Origin: Chloroflexota bacterium
GTDB lineage: Bacteria > Chloroflexota > Anaerolineae > Anaerolineales > Villigracilaceae
Reading direction: 5' to 3'
Assembly (NCBI GenBank): GCA_016191895.1
Contig: JACPVD010000143.1
Span: forward strand, 1 to 10,491
Length of the DNA stretch: 10,491 bases
This document shows positions 1 to 6,271 of this stretch, one piece after another (the first letter of the stretch is position 1; each line of letters starts with the position of its first letter). A program made the position numbers and the translations under genes. The notes beneath the pieces are model-generated. The model ran no database searches. It saw only the letters and a list, made by a program, of their open reading frames with translations, and was not told where the DNA came from.

Positions 1-294
1 AGGTCTCCCGATCGGCACGTTCCTGCGATACTTCACCTCGAGTTTACCGGTAAACATAAAACGCGGATTCTGCGGATCACTACCCATATGCGCCCGCCCG
101 GAAATTTCGTCTATCAATGCGGCAACGATTCCCCCATGCAATACGCCGGGGTATCCCTGAAAATGATCCGGCGCAATGTATTCGGTTTCCACTACGCCAG
201 GTTCAGTTTCATACATATGAAGATGCAGACCAACGGGGTTTTCCAACCCGCAGATGAAACAATGACGTGAATTAGGCTGTTTTATTTTTGACAT
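1..294 (-). CDS. PaaI-like hotdog-fold thioesterase (partial, 3' end outside window)
   Basis: The first 98 codons of a minus-strand gene are present, starting at ATG 294; the C-terminus lies beyond the left edge. The N-terminus has a Cys pair (HCFICG, residues 12-17) followed by ENPVGLHLHM. Residues 50-72 contain PGVLHGGIVAALIDEISGR, the active-site strand and central hotdog helix typical of PaaI/4HBT acyl-CoA thioesterases, and TGKLEVKYRRNVPIG follows. Such enzymes hydrolyse acyl- or aryl-CoA thioesters in the cytoplasm; the substrate cannot be predicted here. The CxxC-like start is common in stand-alone hotdog proteins of this type. There is no Shine-Dalgarno sequence before the ATG. A TATAAT 7 nt upstream (307-302, minus strand) suggests a leaderless mRNA. 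The gene is divergent from the dehydrogenase at 316. Confidence 0.85.
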   Translation of the reverse strand, partial: MSKIKQPNSRHCFICGLENPVGLHLHMYETEPGVVETEYIAPDHFQGYPGVLHGGIVAALIDEISGRAHMGSDPQNPRFMFTGKLEVKYRRNVPIGRP

Positions 295-301
295 GCGACG
301 G

Positions 302-309
302 ATTATACT
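302..309. promoter_or_regulatory. Overlapping divergent -10 elements between two start codons
   Basis: The 8-bp sequence ATTATACT reads as TATACT on the plus strand (304-309) and TATAAT on the minus strand (307-302). Each hexamer is 6-7 nt from its start codon (ATG 316 on +, ATG 294 on -), which places the expected transcription start on the ATG itself in both directions. Neither gene has a Shine-Dalgarno sequence, which fits leaderless transcripts. A -35 box is weak on both sides; TTGGGC at 329-324 (-) with a 16-bp spacer is the better one. TTGACA at 288-293 (+) is too close (10 bp) to serve TATACT. Confidence 0.55.
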
Positions 310-315
310 CTGGCT

Positions 316-1308
316 ATGACCCAGCCCAATATTTTCATCACCCGCATCATCCCCGACCCCGGCCTGCTTCTCGTCAAGGAGCATTACTTCCCCGATACCT
401 GGCCTCACGACCCGCCTCCCACGCGGGAACAACTCATCGAACGTTCGCGTGGCGTGGACGGCCTGCTCTGCCTGCTGACCGAACGCGTCGATGCCCAACT
501 GATGGATTCGATTGGCCCACAGCTAAAGGTCATCAGCAGCATGTCTGTCGGTGTGGACCATATCGACGTGGCGGCGGCAACGGCGAGAGGCATTCCCGTC
601 GGCAACACACCCGGCGTGCTGACAGATGCCACTGCCGACCAGGCCTTCGCGCTCATGCTTTCTGCTGCAAGGCGAATTACAGAAGCCGAACGATTCCTCC
701 GCGCCGGCAAATGGGTTACCTGGAGTCCAAGCCTGTTGCTCGGCGCGGATTTTGCCGGCGCGACGCTGGGCATCCTCGGCTTCGGGCGCATCGGGCAGGC
801 CGTTGCCAAACGCGCGCGGGGATTCGATATGCGGGTTCTGTATCACAGCCCGAACGCGCAACCCATGTACGATGCCCAATCGACCGACCTTGATACCCTG
901 CTCCGCGAATCAGACTTTGTCTCGATCCACGTCCCATTGAATCCTAAAACAAGGCATTTGGTGAATGCGGAATTCTTATCGAAGATGAAATCCAATGCCG
1001 TTCTAGTCAATACATCGCGGGGCGGTGTGCTGGATCAAACCGCCCTGTACGACACGCTGAAGTCCAACCGGATCTTCGCCGCCGCCTTGGACGTGACCGA
1101 CCCCGAACCCTTGCCGATGGATTGCCCATTGCTCGAATTGGAAAACTGTCTCATCGTGCCGCACCTCGGAAGCGCCAGCAAAAAGACTCGTGATATGATG
1201 TCGCTTCTCGCCGCGCAGAATCTGGTCGCCGGGCTCAAAGGGGAGCGATTGCCAAACTGCGTAAACCCGGAAGTATATGATCGGACTCAAACGTCTCCAG
1301 GTGTTTGA
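316..1308 (+). CDS. D-2-hydroxyacid dehydrogenase (glyoxylate/hydroxypyruvate reductase-like)
   Basis: This 330-residue protein has the full layout of the D-isomer-specific 2-hydroxyacid dehydrogenases, which reduce 2-keto acids such as glyoxylate or hydroxypyruvate with NAD(P)H. The Rossmann motif GFGRIG is at residues 155-160. The catalytic triad is visible as R235 (in NTSRGGVLD), E264 (in TDPEPLP) and H283 (in VPHLGSAS). The substrate-loop region SSMSVGVDHID is near residues 74-84. After the second strand of the nucleotide fold (RVLYHSPN) there is no acidic residue, which suggests NADPH rather than NADH; this is inference. The length is normal for the GyaR/GRHPR group and the gene is intact. 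The start at 316 is set by an in-frame ATG directly downstream of TATACT, with no ribosome binding site. It is monocistronic, with a hairpin repeat downstream. Confidence 0.9.
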   Translation: MTQPNIFITRIIPDPGLLLVKEHYFPDTWPHDPPPTREQLIERSRGVDGLLCLLTERVDAQLMDSIGPQLKVISSMSVGVDHIDVAAATARGIPVGNTPGVLTDATADQAFALMLSAARRITEAERFLRAGKWVTWSPSLLLGADFAGATLGILGFGRIGQAVAKRARGFDMRVLYHSPNAQPMYDAQSTDLDTLLRESDFVSIHVPLNPKTRHLVNAEFLSKMKSNAVLVNTSRGGVLDQTALYDTLKSNRIFAAALDVTDPEPLPMDCPLLELENCLIVPHLGSASKKTRDMMSLLAAQNLVAGLKGERLPNCVNPEVYDRTQTSPGV

Positions 1309-1320
1309 GTACTCGCATCT

Positions 1321-1406
1321 TCCCAACAAATTGGGGTGTGGGGTGTTGTGAGCGCGCGAAACGCGCTCACAACACCCCACTTTCCCCTTCTTTTTGAAAA
1401 GATACG
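1321..1406 (+). repeat. Hairpin repeat R1a, likely terminator of the dehydrogenase gene
   Basis: Arms 1338-1356 and 1362-1380 are perfectly complementary (19 bp) around the loop CGAAA. The palindrome is preceded by TCCCAACAAATTG (1321-1333) and followed by a pyrimidine tract ending in TTCTTTTT (1388-1395). A stem followed by T residues would work as a Rho-independent terminator for the gene ending at 1308. Related copies lie at 2782-2840 (whole hairpin) and 3599-3634 (right edge only). The right edge 1371-1406 matches 3599-3634 at 34 of 36 positions. Confidence 0.75.
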
Positions 1407-1409
1407 AAG

Positions 1410-1496
1410 ATGCGTCGCACCATATTGAACAGGACAAATCTCACGAGTAGATTCTCCAGATTCATTGGATAAATCCACCCGTTTGGCGCGACGCAT
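1410..1496 (+). promoter_or_regulatory. Leader region of the MFS gene with a 9-bp inverted repeat
   Basis: ATGCGTCGC (1410-1418) and GCGACGCAT (1488-1496) are perfectly complementary and enclose about 70 nt. A possible promoter lies inside: TTGAAC (1425-1430), 17 bp, TAGATT (1448-1453), each matching consensus at four of six positions. If that promoter is used, the transcript begins near 1460 and only the right arm would be transcribed, so the repeat would act as DNA rather than RNA. I recognise no riboswitch. The ribosome binding site AGGAG is at 1508-1512, four bases before ATG 1517, and CTCCT (1502-1506) could pair with it. Confidence 0.3.
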
Positions 1497-1516
1497 ATCC
1501 TCTCCTCAGGAGTCAA

Positions 1517-2749
1517 ATGTTCAAGAAACTATCCGCAACCTACCACGAGTTCCCGCGCACATTCTGGGTGGTGGCAGGGACGCACTTTATCGATGTGATC
1601 GGCAACACCCTGCTTATGCCGTTCTTCGCCTTGTATGTGACGCAGAAGTTCAACGTGGGCATGACTCAGGCCGGCATCATCCTTGCCACAAATTCGGTGG
1701 CCGGCCTGATCGGAAGCACGATCGGCGGCGCCATGGCAGATCGCTTCGGCAGGCGCGGCATCATCCTGTTCGGGTTGATCGTCAGCGCATTTAGCGGACT
1801 CACCCTCGGCTTTGTCGACAAGTTCTATTTTTTTTATGGCCTGTCGGCTTTTGTCGGGTTAATGGGAAGCGCGGCGCATCCCGCGCACCAGGCCATGATC
1901 GCGGATATCCTCCCGGCCGACAAGCGCTCCGAGGGCTTCGGCATGATGCGCGTCATCTCCAACTTTGCGTGGATCATCGGCCCAACCATCGGCGGGTTTC
2001 TTGCCGCCTATGATTTCCTCTATCTCTTTTTGAGCGATGCCGCCATTAGCACCATCACAGCAATTCTCGTATTTCGCCTGCTTCCTGAAACCAAGCCCCA
2101 GCCGAAGGAGAAAACCGATCACGAGACTCTCTGGCAAACGATCAGCGGATATCGCGTGGCCTTGAAAGACTCGCCATACCTGGCCTTTATCTTCGCCTCG
2201 ATTTTGATGATCCTCGTCTATCAGCAAATGTATACCTCCCTGTCTGTGTACTTGCGCGACGTGCATCATGTCGATCCGCAGTTTTACGGGCTGGTCATGT
2301 CGTCCAGCGCGGTGACGGTGGTGTTGTTTCAATTTTGGGTCACGCGGGTCATTCGCAAGCACCCCCCATTTCTGATGATGGCCGCGGCGACATTCTTTTA
2401 CCTGATCGGCTTTGGCATGTATGGATTCGTTTCCACGATTCCCCTCTTCGTTTTGGCAATGGTAATCATTACCATTGGCGAGATGATCGGCATGCCCACC
2501 AGCAACGTCCTCGCCGCGTCGTTTGCCCCCGAGGAAATGCGCGCCCGCTACATGGCGGTTTTCGGCCTGACGTGGACCGTCCCTTCGATGATCGGCCCCT
2601 GGGCGGTGGGACTTGTGTTCGACAATTTCAACCCAACCTATATCTGGTATATTGACGGTGTATTATGCGTGATCGCCATCTTCGCTTTTTACTTCCTGCA
2701 TCTTCGATTGGGCGCAAGGGAACAGTTTCAGCAGGCGAAGAAAGCCTGA
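1517..2749 (+). CDS. Major facilitator superfamily transporter (DHA1-like)
   Basis: This intact 410-residue polytopic membrane protein has the hydrophobic pattern of twelve helices in two halves. MFS motif A is clear after helix 2: GGAMADRFGRRG at residues 70-81, with D75 and R76. A motif B-like arginine sits in GFGMMRVISNFAWIIGPTIGG (residues 140-160). The first half ends with FRLLPETKPQPKEK, a charged central loop typical of drug:H+ antiporter-1 proteins. The family mostly exports small molecules using the proton gradient; the substrate is not predictable. The start at ATG 1517 is supported by AGGAG four bases upstream. The gene stands alone between two hairpin repeats, so it is probably transcribed by itself. 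Confidence 0.88.
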   Translation: MFKKLSATYHEFPRTFWVVAGTHFIDVIGNTLLMPFFALYVTQKFNVGMTQAGIILATNSVAGLIGSTIGGAMADRFGRRGIILFGLIVSAFSGLTLGFVDKFYFFYGLSAFVGLMGSAAHPAHQAMIADILPADKRSEGFGMMRVISNFAWIIGPTIGGFLAAYDFLYLFLSDAAISTITAILVFRLLPETKPQPKEKTDHETLWQTISGYRVALKDSPYLAFIFASILMILVYQQMYTSLSVYLRDVHHVDPQFYGLVMSSSAVTVVLFQFWVTRVIRKHPPFLMMAAATFFYLIGFGMYGFVSTIPLFVLAMVIITIGEMIGMPTSNVLAASFAPEEMRARYMAVFGLTWTVPSMIGPWAVGLVFDNFNPTYIWYIDGVLCVIAIFAFYFLHLRLGAREQFQQAKKA

Positions 2750-2781
2750 GCGCAATCTTTAAAGGTAAAAGGAGTGTGTCA

Positions 2782-2840
2782 TCCCAATAAATTGTGTGGT
2801 GTGTTATGAGCGCGCTTCGCGCGCTCATAACACACCACAC
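2782..2840. repeat. Hairpin repeat R1b in the MFS/ubiE convergent gap
   Basis: Arms 2794-2815 and 2819-2840 are perfectly complementary over 22 bp with a TTC loop. TCCCAATAAATTG (2782-2794) matches the left flank of R1a at 12 of 13 positions. Lying between convergent genes ending at 2749 and 2852, it could stop transcription from both sides, although there is no strong T tract. Compared with R1a it has two substitutions per arm that keep pairing intact: T2800-A2834 for G-C, and A2806-T2828 for G-C. Confidence 0.75.
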
Positions 2841-2851
2841 CCCTGATCACC

Positions 2852-3550
2852 TTACACTTGTTTCTCCCCCCAATGAATGGCAATCGTTCCGAACATCAAC
2901 CGCTCGAAGCCGATTCTTTTGAATCCCGCCGCGGCCATGCGCGAGGCCATCTCTTCCGCGGTGACAAATCCTTCGGTGGTTTCAGGCAGGTATCGATACG
3001 CCTCGCCGACTCCGGTCAACAGGCTGCCGAGAGTTGGAATGACAACATGCATATGAATCCAGATAAAAGGGGAAAGAATGTTTTTCTTCGGGCGCGTCGT
3101 ATCGAGGATGACGATGCGCCCGCCTTTTTTCAATACGCGGAATTGCTCGGTGATTCCCCTTTGCAAATCGACGACATTGCGCATGAGAAAGCCGGAGATG
3201 ACCGCGTCGAAGGACGAGTCGGGGAAGGGTAGGCGCAGGGCGTCGGCGGTGGAGAAGTTGAGCGCGCCATGTTTCTTTCCGACGCGCATCATTTCCAGGG
3301 TGAAATCTGCGGCAGCGACGCGGGCGCGGGGAAACTGCAAAACGGCCTCCCGCGCCAAATCGCCGGTGCCCGTTCCCAGGTCGAGCAGGGATGCGGAGTT
3401 CGTCATCCGCGCAAGGTTGACGACTCGCTTTCTCCAGCGGATATCCTGCCCGCCGGTCATGAGTCGATTCATCAGGTCGTAGCGTTTGGCGATGCGCGTG
3501 AACATGTCCTGAATGTATGCGGCGCGTTCATTTCCTGTGAGTTGTGTCAT
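2852..3550 (-). CDS. ubiE: Demethylmenaquinone methyltransferase (UbiE/MenG family)
   Basis: This 232-residue class I SAM-dependent methyltransferase is full length for UbiE/MenG. It C-methylates the quinone ring in the last step of menaquinone synthesis. The family N-terminal signature YDLMNRLMTGGQDIRWR is at residues 24-40. The SAM-binding glycine loop LLDLGTGTGDLA is at 55-66, an acidic residue follows strand 2 (AADFT, D82), and the C-terminal signature YRYLPETTEGF is at 185-195. Methylation at the membrane would follow prenylation by MenA, encoded divergently at 3707, and the pairing supports a menaquinone role over ubiquinone. ATG 3550 is preceded by GGGAG at a 5-nt spacing on the minus strand. 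A TATAAT at 3582-3577 would start the transcript about 20 nt upstream of the start codon. Confidence 0.93.
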   Translation of the reverse strand: MTQLTGNERAAYIQDMFTRIAKRYDLMNRLMTGGQDIRWRKRVVNLARMTNSASLLDLGTGTGDLAREAVLQFPRARVAAADFTLEMMRVGKKHGALNFSTADALRLPFPDSSFDAVISGFLMRNVVDLQRGITEQFRVLKKGGRIVILDTTRPKKNILSPFIWIHMHVVIPTLGSLLTGVGEAYRYLPETTEGFVTAEEMASRMAAAGFKRIGFERLMFGTIAIHWGEKQV

Positions 3551-3576
3551 GAAATCTCCCGAAGATAATTTGCGCC

Positions 3577-3591
3577 ATTATAAGTTATACT
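3577..3591. promoter_or_regulatory. Divergent -10 candidates between ubiE and menA
   Basis: TATAAT on the minus strand (3582-3577) is well placed for ubiE, whose start codon is at 3550. TATACT on the plus strand (3586-3591) could serve menA, which would give a leader of about 110 nt. I find no convincing -35 hexamer for either. The minus-strand element is better supported than the plus-strand one. Confidence 0.4.
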
Positions 3592-3598
3592 GCCCGCC

Positions 3599-3634
3599 AA
3601 CACCCCACTTCCCCCTTCTTTTTGAAAAGGTACG
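3599..3634 (+). repeat. Truncated repeat R1c upstream of menA
   Basis: This 36-bp stretch matches 1371-1406, the outer right arm and T-rich tail of hairpin repeat R1a, at 34 of 36 positions. No matching left arm is present, so it cannot form the R1 hairpin. It lies in the region that would be the menA leader. It contains CTTCTTTTTGAAAAG, itself a short imperfect palindrome. Confidence 0.65.
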
Positions 3635-3706
3635 GGGCCAATTGCCGAAAAATATCCACACCCCCTGGGCGAAGTTAAAGGGCGAACTTTATTGGGAGCA
3701 AAATAC

Positions 3707-4597
3707 TTGACCGAACAAACGACCCACTGGCAGGCATGGGGATTGGCGATCCGCCCACGGACTCTGCCCGCGGCGGCGGCGGGTGTGCTCACGGGAAGCG
3801 CGCTTGCATGGCGCGACGGTTTTTTTCAACTCGACACGGCGCTGGTTTGCCTGCTTGCCGCGTTGCTTTTGCAAATCGGAAGCAATCTTGCAAATGATGT
3901 TTTTGATTACGAGCGCGGAACGGATACGCCGGAACGACTCGGGCCAACGCGGGTGACACAGGCGGGCCTGCTTTCTCCCATGCAAGTGAAAATTGGAATG
4001 GCGATTGTTTTCGCGCTTTCTGTTTTTCTGGGTTTGTATCTTGCATGGCTGGGCGGATGGGTGATCGTCCTCATCGGCATTGCCGGAATCGTTTCAGCGA
4101 TCGCATACACCGGTGGGCCGTTTCCGCTTGGCTATTACGGGCTGGGCGATGTCTTTGTGTTTCTCTTTTTCGGCCTCGCCTCTGTCGCAGGGACATATTA
4201 CGTGCAGGCCGGGTCTGTCTCCCCCGCCGCGTGGTGGATGACGATTCCGCCCGGCCTGATCGTCACTGCAATTTTGGTGGTAAATAATTTGCGCGATCTC
4301 GAAAACGACCGAAAGGCGGGCAAGTATACGCTGGCCGTAATCTTCGGCGAACGATTTGTAAAAATCGAATACCTCTTCTGTCACCTTGCCGCGTATTCGA
4401 CCCTCCCCATTCTGGCATGGGCAGGGATGATTCCATGGGGATCGTTGCTTGCATGGATTTCAATTCCAATCGCGTTTCGCACAACCCGAACGGTGTTCAC
4501 TCAAAAGGGACGTCCGCTCAACGCCGCGCTTGCAGGCACAGGCCAGGCTGCGTTTGCGTTTAGCGTTTTGTTCTGGATGGGGCTGATATTGTCATAG
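3707..4597 (+). CDS. menA: 1,4-dihydroxy-2-naphthoate polyprenyltransferase (MenA, UbiA superfamily)
   Basis: This integral membrane prenyltransferase attaches the isoprenoid chain to 1,4-dihydroxy-2-naphthoate, giving demethylmenaquinone. Both Mg-diphosphate-binding motifs are present: NDVFD (residues 63-67, in SNLANDVFDYERGTD) and DLEND (197-201, in NNLRDLENDRKAGKYTLAV). The second is characteristic of MenA. The hydrophobic pattern fits eight or nine helices, and 296 residues is normal. I chose TTG 3707 as the start because GGGAG (3694-3698) lies 8 nt before it. An in-frame TTG at 3692 would add five residues but has no ribosome binding site, and there is no ATG in the right place. The gene is divergent from ubiE, which carries out the next step. 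R1c lies upstream and cloverleaf repeat R2a directly downstream. Confidence 0.92.
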   Translation: MTEQTTHWQAWGLAIRPRTLPAAAAGVLTGSALAWRDGFFQLDTALVCLLAALLLQIGSNLANDVFDYERGTDTPERLGPTRVTQAGLLSPMQVKIGMAIVFALSVFLGLYLAWLGGWVIVLIGIAGIVSAIAYTGGPFPLGYYGLGDVFVFLFFGLASVAGTYYVQAGSVSPAAWWMTIPPGLIVTAILVVNNLRDLENDRKAGKYTLAVIFGERFVKIEYLFCHLAAYSTLPILAWAGMIPWGSLLAWISIPIAFRTTRTVFTQKGRPLNAALAGTGQAAFAFSVLFWMGLILS

Positions 4598-4604
4598 CTG
4601 TTTT

Positions 4605-4715
4605 GGTAATCGAGTAGGCGGCATCTTTTCCTCCGCTGTATCGAGACCACAGATGCGTTCCATCCATTTGTGGTCTCGGTGCGTCCCGCAACGAACGCGG
4701 GGCTACTCGACTACC
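4605..4715 (+). repeat. Cloverleaf-like repeat R2a in the menA/permease convergent gap
   Basis: The outer arms 4605-4617 and 4703-4715 are inverted copies matching at 12 of 13 positions, with a shared core CGAGTAG/CTACTCG. Inside lie three further hairpins. GCGG (4618-4621) pairs with CCGC (4633-4636). A 14-bp central stem (4642-4655 with 4665-4678) has one G-U-type pair. CCCGC (4685-4689) pairs with GCGGG (4697-4701). Together they draw a cloverleaf of about 111 nt. It fills the convergent gap and may act as a bidirectional terminator, although it has no T tract. A diverged copy, R2b, lies inverted at 6272-6385. Confidence 0.65.
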
Positions 4716-4734
4716 TGACTATCCAACCACACAA

Positions 4735-5475
4735 CTAACTCACAAATTTCCACTTGCACCATTTTCGTTCCAGCCAATCCACACTGTAGTACATGCCAAG
4801 TCCGAGCAGGCTCATTGCAATCACCCCCGCATACATGGCTGGGTAATAAAATAACGTACTACCGTTATAGTAAATGTAATAGCCAAGCCCGTATTTTGTG
4901 GCGAATAATTCTGTAATGTAAAGCACTGCAACCGCCGTGCCGATGGATTGTCGCAGTGCGGTCAATATCCCGGGCAGGCTGGCGGGCAGGTACACAAATC
5001 GAAAGAGCGCCCTGCGCCCCGCGCCAAGACTGCGCAAACTTTGAATCAACTGTGGGGGGAGTCCGGCCGCCTGATCACGCACCAGCACCACGATTTGAAA
5101 AAACAGAATCAAAAAGATGATGGTGATCTTTGCGAGGTCGCCGATGCCGAGGAACAACAAAACAACGGGGACGAACACTACTTTGGGAATCGGATACAGC
5201 AAATAAATGATCGGGGAAAAAATTCGGTCGAGTCGTTTCGACCCGCCAACTGCCAGCCCTAAAGGGGCCGCGATCAGCACCGACAGCGACATCCCCGCTA
5301 TCACGCGCCACAGACTATGGATGAAATGGACGATCAGGTCGTTGCCCAGTTCCTGCGCAAAAACGATCAATACCTCCAACGGCGCAGGCAAAATGGGACG
5401 GTTGACGAGCATGGCGACGACTTGCCACAGGACAATAAGCCCCGCGGCAGAGAATAGAAGATCACGCCGTTTCAT
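4735..5475 (-). CDS. ABC transporter permease (SsuC/TauC/ThiX-type)
   Basis: This BPD-type inner-membrane permease of 246 residues begins MKRRDLLFSAAGLIVLW and has about six helices. The cytoplasmic coupling (EAA) loop is at residues 145-170, with a conserved glycine (G151) and the ending VYLPASLPGI; EAA itself is replaced by QSL. It would pair with the ATPase upstream and the lipoprotein encoded at 7051-8013 to import a small solute. The family takes up sulfonates, nitrate, taurine or thiamine precursors; which applies is not visible. I set the start at ATG 5475, which overlaps the ATPase stop as ATGA. A longer frame from 5547 would add 24 residues, but these overlap the ATPase and read through a GC-rich repeat (PSPCPLPRGEG), so that start is unlikely. 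The GGGAGAGGG ribosome binding site is part of a hairpin. Confidence 0.88.
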   Translation of the reverse strand: MKRRDLLFSAAGLIVLWQVVAMLVNRPILPAPLEVLIVFAQELGNDLIVHFIHSLWRVIAGMSLSVLIAAPLGLAVGGSKRLDRIFSPIIYLLYPIPKVVFVPVVLLFLGIGDLAKITIIFLILFFQIVVLVRDQAAGLPPQLIQSLRSLGAGRRALFRFVYLPASLPGILTALRQSIGTAVAVLYITELFATKYGLGYYIYYNGSTLFYYPAMYAGVIAMSLLGLGMYYSVDWLERKWCKWKFVS

Positions 5476-6260
5476 ATTTCTACCCTCTCCCCTCGGGAGA
5501 GGGCAGGGTGAGGGTCTCCCCGCATTTCCTTCCACAGCAAATCGCATAGATCGCGGAATTTCCCGCTGTTGCGATAATCGTCATCGCGCACATGCGGATT
5601 CTCGAACACGCGCGGCGACGCGCCTACCAGCAGAATTTTGCCGCCCAATGACGCCGCCTCCTCTATTGAATGTGTGACGATGACCAGTGTCAGTTTTTGT
5701 TCTTCGCACAGGGAAAGGGTCAGGTATTGCAGGTCTTCGCGGGTGATTGCGTCGAGCGAGGAAAAAGGTTCATCCATCAATAGCAGATCCGGCGATAAGG
5801 CCAATGTCCGCGCGATGGCGGTGCGTTGACGTTGTCCGCCCGATATTTGGGATGGGTATTTATCCGCAACTTCATTCAATCCCAACCTTTCCAGCCAATA
5901 TTCCACTCTGTTTTCAGGCTGAAAATTTTTCGGGGTGTGTTTTCCATCGTCGCCATAAAAACCACGCACACGTAAGCCAAGGCCCGCATTTTCTCGCACC
6001 GTTGCCCATGGGAGTAATCCATAATCCTGCAGGATCAGTCCGCTGTTCGGGCGTGGACGTGTGAGGCGTTCGCCATCGATTTCGATTCGGCCATGTGTGG
6101 GAATCCGCAAACCTGCAAGAAGATATAGCAAGGTTGTCTTGCCGCAACCCGATGAACCGAGGATCGCCCACGTCTCTCCGCGTTGAACCTGCCAGTTAAA
6201 ACCCTGGAAGATCGGGGAGTTGGGTGTGTAACCGAAGGTGAGGGATTGAGCGGCGATCAT
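5472..6260 (-). CDS. ABC transporter ATP-binding protein (SsuB/TauB-type)
   Basis: This 262-residue nucleotide-binding subunit powers import through the neighbouring permease. All catalytic motifs are intact: Walker A GSSGCGKT (35-42), Q-loop Q78, signature ISGGQ (139-143), Walker B LLLMDE (159-164), D-loop SLD (168-170) and switch histidine H197. The protein normally ends near FRDLCDLLWKEMRGD. The last 14 or so residues (DPHPALSRGERVEI) are the translation of a GC-rich dispersed-type repeat and probably not part of the fold. The stop overlaps the permease start (ATGA), so the two are translationally coupled. The start at ATG 6260 has no Shine-Dalgarno sequence; repeat R2b ends only 11 nt upstream and may have replaced it. 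The binding protein of the system is separated from this gene by the DUF4160/DUF2442 pair. Confidence 0.92.
   Translation of the reverse strand: MIAAQSLTFGYTPNSPIFQGFNWQVQRGETWAILGSSGCGKTTLLYLLAGLRIPTHGRIEIDGERLTRPRPNSGLILQDYGLLPWATVRENAGLGLRVRGFYGDDGKHTPKNFQPENRVEYWLERLGLNEVADKYPSQISGGQRQRTAIARTLALSPDLLLMDEPFSSLDAITREDLQYLTLSLCEEQKLTLVIVTHSIEEAASLGGKILLVGASPRVFENPHVRDDDYRNSGKFRDLCDLLWKEMRGDPHPALSRGERVEI
5483..5520 (-). repeat. GC-rich repeat encoding the ATPase tail and a hairpin over the permease RBS
   Basis: CCCTCTCCC (5483-5491) and GGGAGAGGG (5495-5503) are perfect 9-bp arms with a 3-nt loop. On the minus strand the 3' arm reads GGGAGAGGG and lies 7 nt before the permease ATG, so it is the only ribosome binding site candidate. 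When paired it would be hidden. The same DNA, with the adjoining sequence up to about 5520, is translated as the C-terminal tail of the ATPase (PHPALSRGER). Peptides of the PHPALSRGER/PSPCPLPRGEG type are known as translations of GC-rich intergenic repeats. Confidence 0.6.
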
Positions 6261-6271
6261 GTTTCATTTGT

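Noticed and set aside
288..309. TTGACA at 288-293 as the -35 box of the dehydrogenase promoter.
   Set aside because: Only 10 bp separate it from TATACT, too short for a sigma70-type promoter; it also lies within the first codons of the divergent thioesterase gene.
316..893. Alternative plus-strand frame at 288-893 inside the dehydrogenase.
   Set aside because: It is Arg/His/Pro-rich, has no domain, and overlaps a complete dehydrogenase with all catalytic residues.
2628..2840. Open frame on the minus strand through the R1b hairpin.
   Set aside because: It overlaps the end of the MFS gene and reads through a palindrome, has no family resemblance or ribosome binding site, and is a shadow.
4605..4715. 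R2a as a tRNA or structured non-coding RNA gene, given its cloverleaf shape.
   Set aside because: The arm lengths do not fit tRNA, there is no TTC-loop or CCA-end consensus, and a diverged copy at 6272-6385 points to a repeat instead.
5475..5547. Longer permease start giving a 24-residue N-terminal extension (PSPCPLPRGEG).
   Set aside because: It overlaps the ATPase by about 75 nt and reads only repeat DNA; ATG 5475 in an ATGA overlap with a nearby GGGAGAGGG is the better start.
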